From the NCBI RefSeq assembly GCF_030973515.1, contig NZ_JARGZA010000009.1, forward strand, positions 62,001 to 126,000: a DNA stretch of 64,000 bases. The letters are read 5' to 3'. The position numbers were made by a program, and so were the translations under genes. Below the pieces are notes generated by a model. It saw only the letters and a program-made list of their open reading frames with translations, did not search any database and was not told where the DNA came from. Source of the stretch: Jannaschia maritima (GTDB lineage Bacteria > Pseudomonadota > Alphaproteobacteria > Rhodobacterales > Rhodobacteraceae). This document shows positions 50,382-58,232 of this stretch, one piece after another. Numbering within the stretch: the stretch's first letter is position 1; every line of letters begins with the position of its first letter.

Positions 50382-52354
50382 TCGGCGGGAACCGGCGCGG
50401 GGCCTGCGGGCGCCTTGCGCGCACCGGCCGCGATGCGCCACCGGCGGTCGGTCAGGCTGACCAGCCCGCCCAGCGCCATCAGGATCGCGCCGCCCCAGAT
50501 CCAGTTGGCGAAGGGCTTGATGTACACTCGGATGGCCCAGCCGCCACCCACCTGCGGATCGCCGATCACGGCATAGACGTCGCGCGTGATGCCGTTGTCG
50601 ATCCCGGCCTCCGTCGTGGGCATCCGCGCCACGGGATAGATCCGCTTCTCCGGTCGCAGGACGCCGATGGGTTCGCCGTCCTCCCAGGTCGACAGCGTGG
50701 CGACGGTCGCGACGTAGTTCGGCCCCTCCACCCGGTCGACGGCGTCCAGGGTGACCGTCACGTTCCCGACCGTCAGGCTGTCCCCGATGTCGAGCGCCTC
50801 CAGGCGTTCCTGCTCCCAGGCCGTCAGGGCCGCGACGCCGAAGATGGTGACGCCCAAGCCCGCATGGGCGACCGCCTTGCCCCAATCCGCCCGCGGCAGG
50901 CGGGTCAGGCGCGACAGGCGGTTGGACCATGCCCCCCGGCCCGTCCGGGTCAGCAGGTCGACCGCCGCGCCGACGACCAGCCACACGCCCAGCGCGGCCC
51001 CCAGGGGGCCGCCCGCGGACCGTCCCGTCTGCATCGCCCAAACCAGCGCCAGCACGGCGAGCGACAGGATCAGAACGGGGATCACGGGCTTCAGAGCCTT
51101 CGCACGGCCGCGCTTCCAGGGCATCAGCGAGCCCATCGGGACGAGGATCGCGGTGGCGATCACGAAGGGGGTGAAGGCGGCGTCGAAGAAGGGCGGCCCA
51201 ACCGAAAGCGTCCGATCGAACGCCATCTCCGCGACCAGGGGCCAGATCGTCCCGACGAACACGACGAAGCAGGACACGGCCAGCAGAAGGTTGTTCGCCA
51301 CGAGCGCCGATTCCCGGCTGACTACGCCGAACACGCCCTTCGCCTGCATGACCGGGGCGCGCACGGCGTACAGAAGCAGCGCGCCGCCGGTGAACACGCC
51401 CAGGATCACCAGGATCCAGACGCCCCGCTCCGGGTCGTTGGCGAACGCGTGGACGGACGTGATGACCCCGGATCGCACGATGAACGTCCCCACCAGGCTG
51501 AATCCGAAGGCCAGGATCGCCAGAAGGATCGTCCAGGCCTTCAACGCCTCGCGCTTCTCGACCACGATGGCCGAATGCAGCAGCGCCGCGGCGATCAACC
51601 AGGGCATGAAGGACGCGTTCTCGACCGGGTCCCAGAACCAGAACCCGCCCCAGCCCAACTCGTAATACGCCCACCAGGATCCCAGCGCGATGCCGATGGT
51701 CAGGAACAGCCAGGCCGCCAGCGTCCAGGGCCGGACCCACCGGCCCCAGGCGGCGTCCACCCGGCCTTCGATCAGCGCGGCCACGGCGAACGAGAACGCC
51801 ATGCTCAGGCCCACATAGCCGAGGTACAGGAACGGCGGATGGAACGCCAAGCCGGGATCCTGGAGCAGCGGGTTCAGATCCTCGCCGTTGAAGGGCGGGA
51901 CCTCCAGGCGGATGAACGGGTTCGACGTGAACAGGATGAACGCATAGAACGCGACGCCCACCGCGGCCTGCACGCCCAGGACGCGGGCGCGCAGCGTGTC
52001 GCGCAGGTTGCCGCCCCACACGGCGGCGGCGGCCCCGAACACCGCGAGGATCAGCACCCACAGCAGCAGCGACCCCTCGTGGTTCCCCCACACGCCCGTC
52101 ACCTTGTACAGCATGGGCTTGTCGGTGTGGCTGTTCAGCACGACGAGGCGCAGGCTAAAATCGCTCGTCACGAACGCATAGGTCAGCGCCGCGAAGCTGA
52201 ACGCGACCAGCACCGCCTGCACGATGGCGGCGGGTTCGGCCACGGCCATCCAACCCGACCAGCGGTTGTGCGCCCCCACCATGGGCACGATGGTCTGCGC
52301 CACCGCCACCGCGAAGGCGAGGATCAGGGCGAAGTGGCCGAGCTCGACGATCAT
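50378..52354 (-). CDS. ccmF: Haem lyase CcmF (CycK)
   Basis: A 658-residue membrane protein with about 15 helices that joins haem to apocytochrome c. The WWD haem-binding domain is intact (WGGFWFWDPVENASFMPWL), and the surrounding histidines are in NSHTDKPMLYKVTGVWGNHEG and FHPPFLYLGYVG. The periplasmic C-terminal domain has the usual NVTVTLDAVDRVEGPNYVA stretch. Length matches the family. It precedes ccmH; ccmE lies 2.2 kb upstream, separated by lysis and toxin-antitoxin genes. Confidence 0.97.
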   Translation of the reverse strand: MIVELGHFALILAFAVAVAQTIVPMVGAHNRWSGWMAVAEPAAIVQAVLVAFSFAALTYAFVTSDFSLRLVVLNSHTDKPMLYKVTGVWGNHEGSLLLWVLILAVFGAAAAVWGGNLRDTLRARVLGVQAAVGVAFYAFILFTSNPFIRLEVPPFNGEDLNPLLQDPGLAFHPPFLYLGYVGLSMAFSFAVAALIEGRVDAAWGRWVRPWTLAAWLFLTIGIALGSWWAYYELGWGGFWFWDPVENASFMPWLIAAALLHSAIVVEKREALKAWTILLAILAFGFSLVGTFIVRSGVITSVHAFANDPERGVWILVILGVFTGGALLLYAVRAPVMQAKGVFGVVSRESALVANNLLLAVSCFVVFVGTIWPLVAEMAFDRTLSVGPPFFDAAFTPFVIATAILVPMGSLMPWKRGRAKALKPVIPVLILSLAVLALVWAMQTGRSAGGPLGAALGVWLVVGAAVDLLTRTGRGAWSNRLSRLTRLPRADWGKAVAHAGLGVTIFGVAALTAWEQERLEALDIGDSLTVGNVTVTLDAVDRVEGPNYVATVATLSTWEDGEPIGVLRPEKRIYPVARMPTTEAGIDNGITRDVYAVIGDPQVGGGWAIRVYIKPFANWIWGGAILMALGGLVSLTDRRWRIAAGARKAPAGPAPVPAE

Positions 52355-52549
52355 GGGAAGGGTATAGGGGGCCCGGGGGGGAACGCCAACGGGGCGCGGC
52401 CGGGGGCCGCATCACGTCTCCGGGTGCCGCGAAACGTTCGCCCCGGCGTGACGAGGCCCGAAGGCCTGGCCACCCGGTCGGTGCTCCTGACACGGACCGC
52501 CGGGCGGAACCCGGCGATCACGCGACGCGATCGAATGGCTCCGCGGATG

Positions 52550-53104
52550 TCAGTCCCCGGATCGGCCGCGCAGCCATTCCGCCAGGGCCGGGTTGTCGTC
52601 GGAGGCGGGGTCGGTGGTGCCGCCCTTGGTCTCGATCGTCAGCGCGGCGCCGGTGTCGATCCCGTACTCGTCGGACTCGCGATGCCAGGCCGACAGACGC
52701 GGTCGCGGGGTCGGAACGCCCGGGGTCCGGCGGTAATGAAGCTCCCGCGCGCCGAAATAGAAGCCGACGATGGCGCCCAGCAGCCACCACAGGGGCTCGG
52801 GCACCAACGCCAACCCTTCCATCCGGTGGCCGAAGCTGGCCGGGTCCACCATCGCGAACACGAACAGGCCCAGCGTCCCGAAGGCCAGCAAAGGCCGCGG
52901 CAGCCGGTTCAGCCCGTCGATGGTGGCGTCGAACCACGTTCGCGTCGGATGCGCGAACTCGTGGCCCAACTGATCGAGCGCCGCGCGCTGGGCGGCGAAC
53001 TCCAGCGCCTGTCCCTCGGACGCGTCGGCGCGGAACACGCGGCTGACGCCGCGCACCGTGTCGCCGATGCGGGCCACGGCGGTCAGGGGCGCGGACAGGT
53101 CCAT
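52550..53104 (-). CDS. Holin family protein (3TM type), probably for GTA release
   Basis: A 184-residue protein with an amphipathic helical N-terminal half and two clear membrane helices (LLAFGTLGLFVFAMV and LWWLLGAIVGFYFGAREL). It matches the 3TM holin family found in Rhodobacterales. In R. capsulatus a holin and an endolysin encoded away from the GTA cluster release the particles. The start codon overlaps the endolysin stop by 4 bases. The C-terminal ~65 residues are polar and cytosolic or periplasmic. The 195 bp between this gene and ccmF show no gene. Confidence 0.85.
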   Translation of the reverse strand: MDLSAPLTAVARIGDTVRGVSRVFRADASEGQALEFAAQRAALDQLGHEFAHPTRTWFDATIDGLNRLPRPLLAFGTLGLFVFAMVDPASFGHRMEGLALVPEPLWWLLGAIVGFYFGARELHYRRTPGVPTPRPRLSAWHRESDEYGIDTGAALTIETKGGTTDPASDDNPALAEWLRGRSGD

Positions 53105-53715
53105 CACGCCCAACCCGCGACGCGGGCCCCATGCTGCGCGTCGGTCAGATGGAAGCGGGGCGAGATGAACTCCTCCGCACGGGTGATCCAGCCCCCCTTC
53201 CCGCCATCGCGGCGCCGCGCGAACTTGCGCGATCGCGGCCGGCGGTCCGCCAGATCGTAATAGTAGTTGCGTCGCGCGATCCCATAGGCATCCACGATAT
53301 GGCCCGGCGCGGCGTCGTGGGCGGCGTGGACGCCACGGACCGTCAGGGGTCCGATCACCCCGTCGGCGGCCAACGGATGCCCCATCCGGGTCGCGAGCCG
53401 TTGGAGGATCTTCACCGCGTTCGCGCCCGCGTTGACGTACATGTCGAACACGCTGGGGTGCAGCGGATCGGGCAGCGCGTCGACGCGCACCCGGTGGAAA
53501 TAGTGGTCGACGAAGATCTCCAGCGCCTTCGTCCGGTCCAGGCGGCGCACGTCCGCCGCGTCGACGTCCCCGTCGCCGTCCAGATCCAGGCCGAGGCCCC
53601 GCATGGTATGGATCGTCACGCCATGGTTCGTCGCCCCGCCGGGATCGTCCGGATCGTTCACGTATCCACCCTCGCGGGCGACGATGGCTTCCGCGATCTG
53701 TCGTACGGTCTGCAT
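53104..53715 (-). CDS. Endolysin, glycosyl hydrolase 108 (N-acetylmuramidase)
   Basis: A 203-residue peptidoglycan hydrolase. The GH108 active site is seen at residues 11-36 as IVAREGGYVNDPDDPGGATN with catalytic Glu15, and the C-terminal half has the peptidoglycan-binding part (RLATRMGHPLAADGVIGPLT). An EF-hand-like DLDGDGDVDAADV loop lies near residue 50. No signal peptide is seen, so it needs the holin for access to the wall. It is the partner of the GTA-type holin gene that overlaps it. Confidence 0.93.
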   Translation of the reverse strand: MQTVRQIAEAIVAREGGYVNDPDDPGGATNHGVTIHTMRGLGLDLDGDGDVDAADVRRLDRTKALEIFVDHYFHRVRVDALPDPLHPSVFDMYVNAGANAVKILQRLATRMGHPLAADGVIGPLTVRGVHAAHDAAPGHIVDAYGIARRNYYYDLADRRPRSRKFARRRDGGKGGWITRAEEFISPRFHLTDAQHGARVAGWA

Positions 53716-53745
53716 GGTCCTGCTCCGGGAATTACGAGTCCAGGG

Positions 53746-53760
53746 GCCGGACGGTCCGGC
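53746..53760. repeat. 15-bp palindrome between endolysin and toxin-antitoxin genes
   Basis: GCCGGAC-g-GTCCGGC has two perfect 7-bp arms around one base. It lies 31 bp before the endolysin start and about 95 bp before the antitoxin start, so it could control either gene or form a hairpin in the endolysin leader. Confidence 0.45.
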
Positions 53761-53803
53761 GGAGCGGTTAAGCCCCGATCACCGTACGATGGTCCTTGCG
53801 AAC

Positions 53804-53820
53804 TGGTCCAAGTTGGACCA
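53804..53820. promoter_or_regulatory. 17-bp palindrome upstream of the antitoxin gene (candidate operator)
   Basis: TGGTCCAA-g-TTGGACCA has two perfect 8-bp arms. It lies 34 bp before the antitoxin ATG, and a possible -10 hexamer TAGTAT follows at 53823-53828. Toxin-antitoxin operons are usually autorepressed through such sites, so the antitoxin or the complex probably binds here. Confidence 0.65.
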
Positions 53821-53854
53821 CGTAGTATCCCGATCCGGCACGAAGGACGGTCCG

Positions 53855-54154
53855 ATGCGGATGAAGATCGCCGAAGCGAAGGCCAAGCTGTCGCAACTCG
53901 TCGCCGCAGCCGAAGCGGGCGATGACGTGGTCATCATGCGGGGGAACAAGCCCGTCGCGCGGTTGACGGGTCTGTCTGTCGATGGCCGGGACACGGCCGT
54001 GGCGGATTCGGCCGTTCCCCCGGCAGCGGGCGAACGCCCCTGGATGCAGTTCGTCGGAAGCCTGGGTCACCTGCGACACGACATGCCGGATTTGACCGAA
54101 CCGGGCGTGACGGATGCGGAGGTCCAAACGTGGCTGGACGACCCGAATGAATGA
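53855..54154 (+). CDS. Type II antitoxin, Phd/YefM family
   Basis: A 99-residue antitoxin. The N-terminal Phd/YefM DNA-binding pattern is plain: KIAEAKAKLSQLVAAAEAGD, then DVVIMRGNKPVARLTGL. The acidic C-terminal part (PDLTEPGVTDAEVQTWLDDP) is the expected toxin-binding tail. AAGGACGG precedes the ATG. The toxin start overlaps its stop by 8 bases. The pair is on the plus strand among minus-strand genes, which suggests an inserted module. Confidence 0.9.
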   Translation: MRMKIAEAKAKLSQLVAAAEAGDDVVIMRGNKPVARLTGLSVDGRDTAVADSAVPPAAGERPWMQFVGSLGHLRHDMPDLTEPGVTDAEVQTWLDDPNE

Positions 54155-54560
54155 CCTCGGGCGATCCGACGATCCCGCCCTGCTACTCGACACCCATGCC
54201 TTCGCCTGGCTGGCGGCGGCGCCGGACCTGCTCGGCGAACGCGCGCGCGACGCGATCGAACGGGCGGGTTCCATCGCCTACAGCACGGCGTCCCTCTACG
54301 AGATCGGCTTCAAGGTCCACCGGGGGCGTTGGGACTCGATGCGTCCGGTCCTCCCGACCCTGCCCGAGCGGGCGCGACGATCGGGGATCGGACAAGTCGA
54401 GGTTTCCGCGGAAATCCTGTCCGAGGCGGCAAGGCTGGATTGGGACCACGGCGATCCGTTCGACCGGATCCTGTCCGCGACGGCCACGCTTCGCGGTGAG
54501 ATCCTGGTCACCCGGGATCGCTCCCTCCACGAAAGCCCGTTCGTCGCGACGATCTGGTAG
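54147..54560 (+). CDS. Type II toxin, PIN-domain VapC family
   Basis: A 137-residue PIN-domain ribonuclease. The acidic residues are in place: Asp in LLLDTHAFAWL, Glu in SLYEIGFKV, and Asp in GDPFDRILSATA; VTRDRSLHES follows as usual. VapC toxins cut RNAs such as initiator tRNA or rRNA; the target is unknown. It overlaps the antitoxin gene by 8 bases and ends 5 bp from the convergent ccmE stop. Confidence 0.9.
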   Translation: MNDLGRSDDPALLLDTHAFAWLAAAPDLLGERARDAIERAGSIAYSTASLYEIGFKVHRGRWDSMRPVLPTLPERARRSGIGQVEVSAEILSEAARLDWDHGDPFDRILSATATLRGEILVTRDRSLHESPFVATIW

Positions 54561-54565
54561 GTCCC

Positions 54566-55009
54566 CTACCCCTCCGCGGGCTGATACACGCCCTGCTCCT
54601 TCAGGGCCTCGATCACCTCGACGGGCATGTAGGTCTCGTCGTGGCGGGCCAGGATCTCGTGGGCTACGAACGTGCCGTCCACGTAGCGGCCCGTCCCGAC
54701 CATGCCCTCGCCCTCCCCGAACAGGTCTGGCAGCACGCCTTCGTAGGTGACCGGAATGGACGCGCCGCCATCGGTGACGTTGAACACGACCTGCGTGCCC
54801 CGCCCCCGCACTAGGGTCCCGTCCTCCACCAGACCGCCGATGCGGAACACCTCCGCCGCCGCGGGGGGCGCTTCGGCCACCTGGCTGGGCGAGCGGAAGA
54901 ACGCGATCCCGTCGCGCATCGCATAGCCGACCAGCGCGCTCGACCCGGCCAGCAGCACGGCCGCGATGGCGACGATCTGGATGCGGCGGGTCTTGCGAAG
55001 GCTTCTCAT
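54566..55009 (-). CDS. ccmE: Cytochrome c maturation haem chaperone CcmE (CycJ)
   Basis: A 147-residue periplasmic haem chaperone with one N-terminal membrane anchor (about 10-30) and a beta-barrel. The covalent haem-binding site is intact: His123 in [11 protein letters not shown] with Tyr127. [20 protein letters not shown] and [14 protein letters not shown] are family marks. The start overlaps the murI stop by 4 bases. ccmF and ccmH lie 2.2 kb downstream on the same strand, interrupted by the toxin-antitoxin and lysis genes. Confidence 0.97.
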   Translation of the reverse strand: MRSLRKTRRIQIVAIAAVLLAGSSALVGYAMRDGIAFFRSPSQVAEAPPAAAEVFRIGGLVEDGTLVRGRGTQVVFNVTDGGASIPVTYEGVLPDLFGEGEGMVGTGRYVDGTFVAHEILARHDETYMPVEVIEALKEQGVYQPAEG

Positions 55010-55815
55010 GGCGCGGCCTCGAAGGTCAGGGGACGGCGCAGGAACTGCGTGGCGCGGGCCGACACGCGGTCCGGATCCCCGGTGGTCATCATCGCGGCCG
55101 TCCCGCCCAGGGCGAAATGCGGCCTGCGCGACAGATAATCGGCCAGGCTGTCCGCGACAATGTCCGCCTGGCTGAACACGGTCACGTCCCCGCCCAGCGC
55201 GCGGCGGAAGCTGTCGGCGACCAGCGGGTAATGCGTGCATCCCAGGATCGCGGCCTGGGGATGGGGCATCTTGCGCTTCAGCGCGTCGACGTGGCTGCGC
55301 ACCAGCGCGTCGGCCAGGATCATGTCCCCGTCCTCGATGGCGTCCACCACGCCCGCGCAGGCCTGCGCCTCGACGTCCACGCCCACGGCGCGGAAGGCCA
55401 ACTCCCGCTGGAAGGCACGGCTCGCGACCGTGGCGGGCGTGGCGAACAGGGCGACCTGATTGACCGCCACCTCGCGCGGGGGGGAGTTGTCGCCCCAGCC
55501 GCGTTCCGACAGGGCCTCGATCAGGGGCACGAACACGCCCAGGACGCGCTTGCCCTGCGGCACCCCGTCCTCCTGCATCCGGCGCAATGCCGCGGCCGAC
55601 GCCGTGTTGCACGCCAACACGACCAGATCGACCCGGTCCCACATCGCATGGACGGCGCGGACGGTCAGGGCATGGATGTCGTCCATCGTGCGCACGCCGT
55701 ACGGGGCGTGCGCGCTGTCGGCGTAATACAGGAGCGGCAGGTCCGGCAGGCGCCGCCGGACGGCATCCCATACGGTCAGGCCACCCAGGCCGCTGTCGAA
55801 GATGCCGACGCTCAT
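55006..55815 (-). CDS. murI: Glutamate racemase
   Basis: A 269-residue enzyme that makes D-glutamate for peptidoglycan. [19 protein letters not shown] near the start, [17 protein letters not shown] with the first catalytic Cys, and [16 protein letters not shown] with the second are all present. The start MSVGIFDSG fits the family; two ATGs further upstream would add a non-conserved leader. It overlaps ccmE by 4 bases. Confidence 0.96.
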   Translation of the reverse strand: MSVGIFDSGLGGLTVWDAVRRRLPDLPLLYYADSAHAPYGVRTMDDIHALTVRAVHAMWDRVDLVVLACNTASAAALRRMQEDGVPQGKRVLGVFVPLIEALSERGWGDNSPPREVAVNQVALFATPATVASRAFQRELAFRAVGVDVEAQACAGVVDAIEDGDMILADALVRSHVDALKRKMPHPQAAILGCTHYPLVADSFRRALGGDVTVFSQADIVADSLADYLSRRPHFALGGTAAMMTTGDPDRVSARATQFLRRPLTFEAAP

Positions 55816-55946
55816 CGTGATGGTCCCCGCTGCTGGCGTGGGGAATAGGGCGCCGGGCGGGGCCTTGTCCATCCGGGGCCCGTCCGGGCGATCGCTGCCA
55901 GGACATCGCACGGCACGATCCAGGCCACACCGCGACGGAACCCCAC

Positions 55947-55974
55947 GAACGAAGAAGGCGCCCCGTGGGGCGCC
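55947..55974 (-). terminator. Candidate terminator downstream of acpP
   Basis: On the minus strand GGCGCCCC and GGGGCGCC form a perfect 8-bp stem with a 2-base tip (so a slightly shorter stem in practice), followed by the T-rich TTCTTCGTT. It lies 28 bp after the acpP stop and before murI. The T-run is weak. Confidence 0.6.
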
Positions 55975-56001
55975 CGCGTCGTCACCACCGATCCAAAGGG
56001 A

Positions 56002-56235
56002 TCAGGTGTTCTCCTTGATGAACTTGACCGCGTCGCCGAAGGTCTGGATCGACTCCGCGGCGTCGTCGGGAATCTCGATCCCGAACTCTTCCTCGAAGGC
56101 CATCACGAGCTCCACGGTGTCCAGCGAGTCGGCGCCGAGATCGTCGATGAACGAGGCGTTCTCCTTCACCTTGTCCTCTTCCACGCCCAGATGCTCGACC
56201 ACCTTCTTGCGGACGCGATCCTCGATGTCGCTCAT
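56002..56235 (-). CDS. acpP: Acyl carrier protein
   Basis: A 77-residue acidic carrier of fatty-acid synthesis. The phosphopantetheine site is Ser37 in [20 protein letters not shown]; the [16 protein letters not shown] and [19 protein letters not shown] helices complete the family pattern. It follows fabG with a 142-bp gap, which probably holds its own promoter, in the fabD-fabG-acpP order. A terminator candidate follows. Confidence 0.98.
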   Translation of the reverse strand: MSDIEDRVRKKVVEHLGVEEDKVKENASFIDDLGADSLDTVELVMAFEEEFGIEIPDDAAESIQTFGDAVKFIKENT

Positions 56236-56377
56236 GTCTGTACCTCGTATGGCGGCCCGAAGGCCCTGTATCGATCGACCGTTCCGGCCTGTGCGCGGCC
56301 TATATCATGGGGGTCCGCGATGGCAAATGCTATCGCGGGGTCCCCGATTCCGGCAGCGGAACCGCGGATCGGACGCC

Positions 56378-57115
56378 TCAGACCATCGCCAATCCGCCGT
56401 TCACGTGAAGGACCGTTCCCGTCACGTAGGCCGCCTCCGGGGACGCCAGGAACACGGCGGCGGCGGCGATCTCCTCGGGCGTGCCCATGCGACCCGCGGG
56501 CACCTGGGCGTCGATCTTGCCCCTCTGGTCGTCGGTCAGCTTGTCGGTCATCGCCGTCGCCACGAAGCCCGGCGCGATCGCGTTCACGGTGATCCCGCGC
56601 GACGCGACCTCGTGCGCCAGAGACTTGCCCATGCCCACCAGACCGGCCTTCGACGCGGCATAGTTCCCCTGCCCGGGATTGCCCGTGGCCCCCACGACGG
56701 ACGACACGTTCACGATGCGGCCCCACCGCGCCTTCATCATGCCCCGCAGGACCCCCCTGGACAGCTTGAAGGCGGCGGTCAGGTTCACCGCGATCACGCC
56801 GTCCCATTCGTCGTCGGACATGCGCAGGAACAGGTTGTCGCGCGTCACGCCGGCATTGTTCACCAGGATGTCGACCGACCCCATCGCGGCCGCCGCGTCC
56901 TTCGGCAGGGCCGTGACCGCGCCCGCGTCCGACAGGTCGCAGGGCAGGACGTGGACCCGGTCGCCCAACTCCCCCGCAAGCGCCTTCAGCGGGTTCTCGC
57001 GCGTGCCGGACAGGCCCACCACGGCACCCCGGCCATGCAACGCGCGCGCGATCGCGGCCCCGATGCCGCCCGACGCGCCCGTGACCAGCGCGGCCTTTCC
57101 CGAAAGATCGAACAT
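56378..57115 (-). CDS. fabG: 3-oxoacyl-ACP reductase
   Basis: A 245-residue SDR enzyme that reduces 3-ketoacyl-ACP with NADPH. TGASGGIGAAIA (12-23), NNAGVTRDNLFLRM (86-99), Ser138/139, Tyr152 and Lys156 (GNYAASKAG) are all present, and VNAIAPGFVATAMTDKL is specific to FabG. The start shares one base with the fabD stop (TGATG), so the two are translationally coupled. Confidence 0.97.
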   Translation of the reverse strand: MFDLSGKAALVTGASGGIGAAIARALHGRGAVVGLSGTRENPLKALAGELGDRVHVLPCDLSDAGAVTALPKDAAAAMGSVDILVNNAGVTRDNLFLRMSDDEWDGVIAVNLTAAFKLSRGVLRGMMKARWGRIVNVSSVVGATGNPGQGNYAASKAGLVGMGKSLAHEVASRGITVNAIAPGFVATAMTDKLTDDQRGKIDAQVPAGRMGTPEEIAAAAVFLASPEAAYVTGTVLHVNGGLAMV

Positions 57116-58071
57116 CAACCCTCTTTCCCCTCGTGCAAGGACTCCAGCGCAGCCGCGACGTCGTCCGGCGTGCCCACGCTGCGCGTGGCGATCGAGCGGT
57201 CGATGCGTCGCACCATGCCCGACAGGGCCTTGCCAGCCCCGATCTCCCACGTCTCGGTCACGGCGGCGGCGGCCATGGCAGCCACGCTCTCGCGCCATCG
57301 GACCGCACCGGTGACCTGCCGAACCAGCAGGTCGCGGATCGTGGCCGCGTCCGTCGCGGGCGCCGCGGTGACGTTCGCCACGACGGGCACGACGGGGTCC
57401 CGGATCTCGACCCGGTCCAGCGCGTCGGCCATGGCCTGCGCCGCCGGTGCCATCAGCGCGCAGTGGAAGGGGGCGGAGACGGGCAGCATCACGGCGCGCT
57501 TGGCGCCCGCCGCCTTGGCCAGCTCCACCGCACGTTCGACCGCCGCCGTGTCGCCGGAAACGACCACCTGCGCGGGATCGTTGTCGTTCGCGGCCTCGCA
57601 GACCCCGTCCCCCGAAGCCTCGGCCGCGATCCCGCGCACCGCGTCCGCGTCCAGGCCCAGAAGCGCCGCCATCGCGCCCCGCCCCGCCGGCACGGCATCC
57701 TGCATGGCCTCGCCCCTCAGGCGCAGCAACCGGACGGCATCCTCCAGCGACAGCGATCCAGCAGCGACTAGCGCCGAATACTCACCCAGCGAATGTCCGG
57801 CCACCATCGCGGCATGGGTCGCGACGGACAGGCCGCCCGCCTCCAGGGCCCGCAGGGCCGCGACCGACGTCGCCATCAATGCCGGCTGGGCGTTGCGCGT
57901 CAGCGTCAGCGTGTCCTGCGCACCGTTCCAGATCAGCCCCGATAGGTCCTCGCCCAAGGCGGCATCGACGGCGTCGAAGACGGCGCGGGCCTCCGGATGG
58001 GCGAAGGCCAGATCCCGTCCCATCCCGATGGTCTGCGCCCCCTGCCCCGGAAAGACGAGTGCACGTGTCAT
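57115..58071 (-). CDS. fabD: Malonyl-CoA:ACP transacylase
   Basis: A 318-residue transacylase that loads malonate on ACP. The oxyanion Gln11 is in FPGQGAQ, the nucleophile Ser94 in VAGHSLGEYSALVAAG, and the second His in PVSAPFHCALMAPA. It is the first gene of the fabD-fabG pair. A 161-bp gap separates it from the divergent b561-YceI gene. Confidence 0.97.
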   Translation of the reverse strand: MTRALVFPGQGAQTIGMGRDLAFAHPEARAVFDAVDAALGEDLSGLIWNGAQDTLTLTRNAQPALMATSVAALRALEAGGLSVATHAAMVAGHSLGEYSALVAAGSLSLEDAVRLLRLRGEAMQDAVPAGRGAMAALLGLDADAVRGIAAEASGDGVCEAANDNDPAQVVVSGDTAAVERAVELAKAAGAKRAVMLPVSAPFHCALMAPAAQAMADALDRVEIRDPVVPVVANVTAAPATDAATIRDLLVRQVTGAVRWRESVAAMAAAAVTETWEIGAGKALSGMVRRIDRSIATRSVGTPDDVAAALESLHEGKEG

Positions 58072-58232
58072 GGTTTCCTCCGCCGTCCGGGACCTCGCGC
58101 GGGCACCTAGCGCGCGGCGGACGGGGTCGCAATCGTCGCGGATCACGCACCGTGGTTGTGCGCAGGTCGCGGATGACCGACGACGCAGGACGTCCTAGGT
58201 TCGAGCACGTACCGCGTCACAGGGGTTCCGCC

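Noticed and set aside
50864-53260. 798-codon open frame on the plus strand opposite ccmF and the holin gene
   Set aside because: It is Arg/Gln/His-rich without any domain and lies fully opposite well-supported genes; long antisense frames are expected in high-GC DNA.
55802-58198. 798-codon plus-strand frame opposite acpP, fabG and fabD
   Set aside because: Ser/Arg/Pro-rich with no domain; opposite three unmistakable fatty-acid genes.
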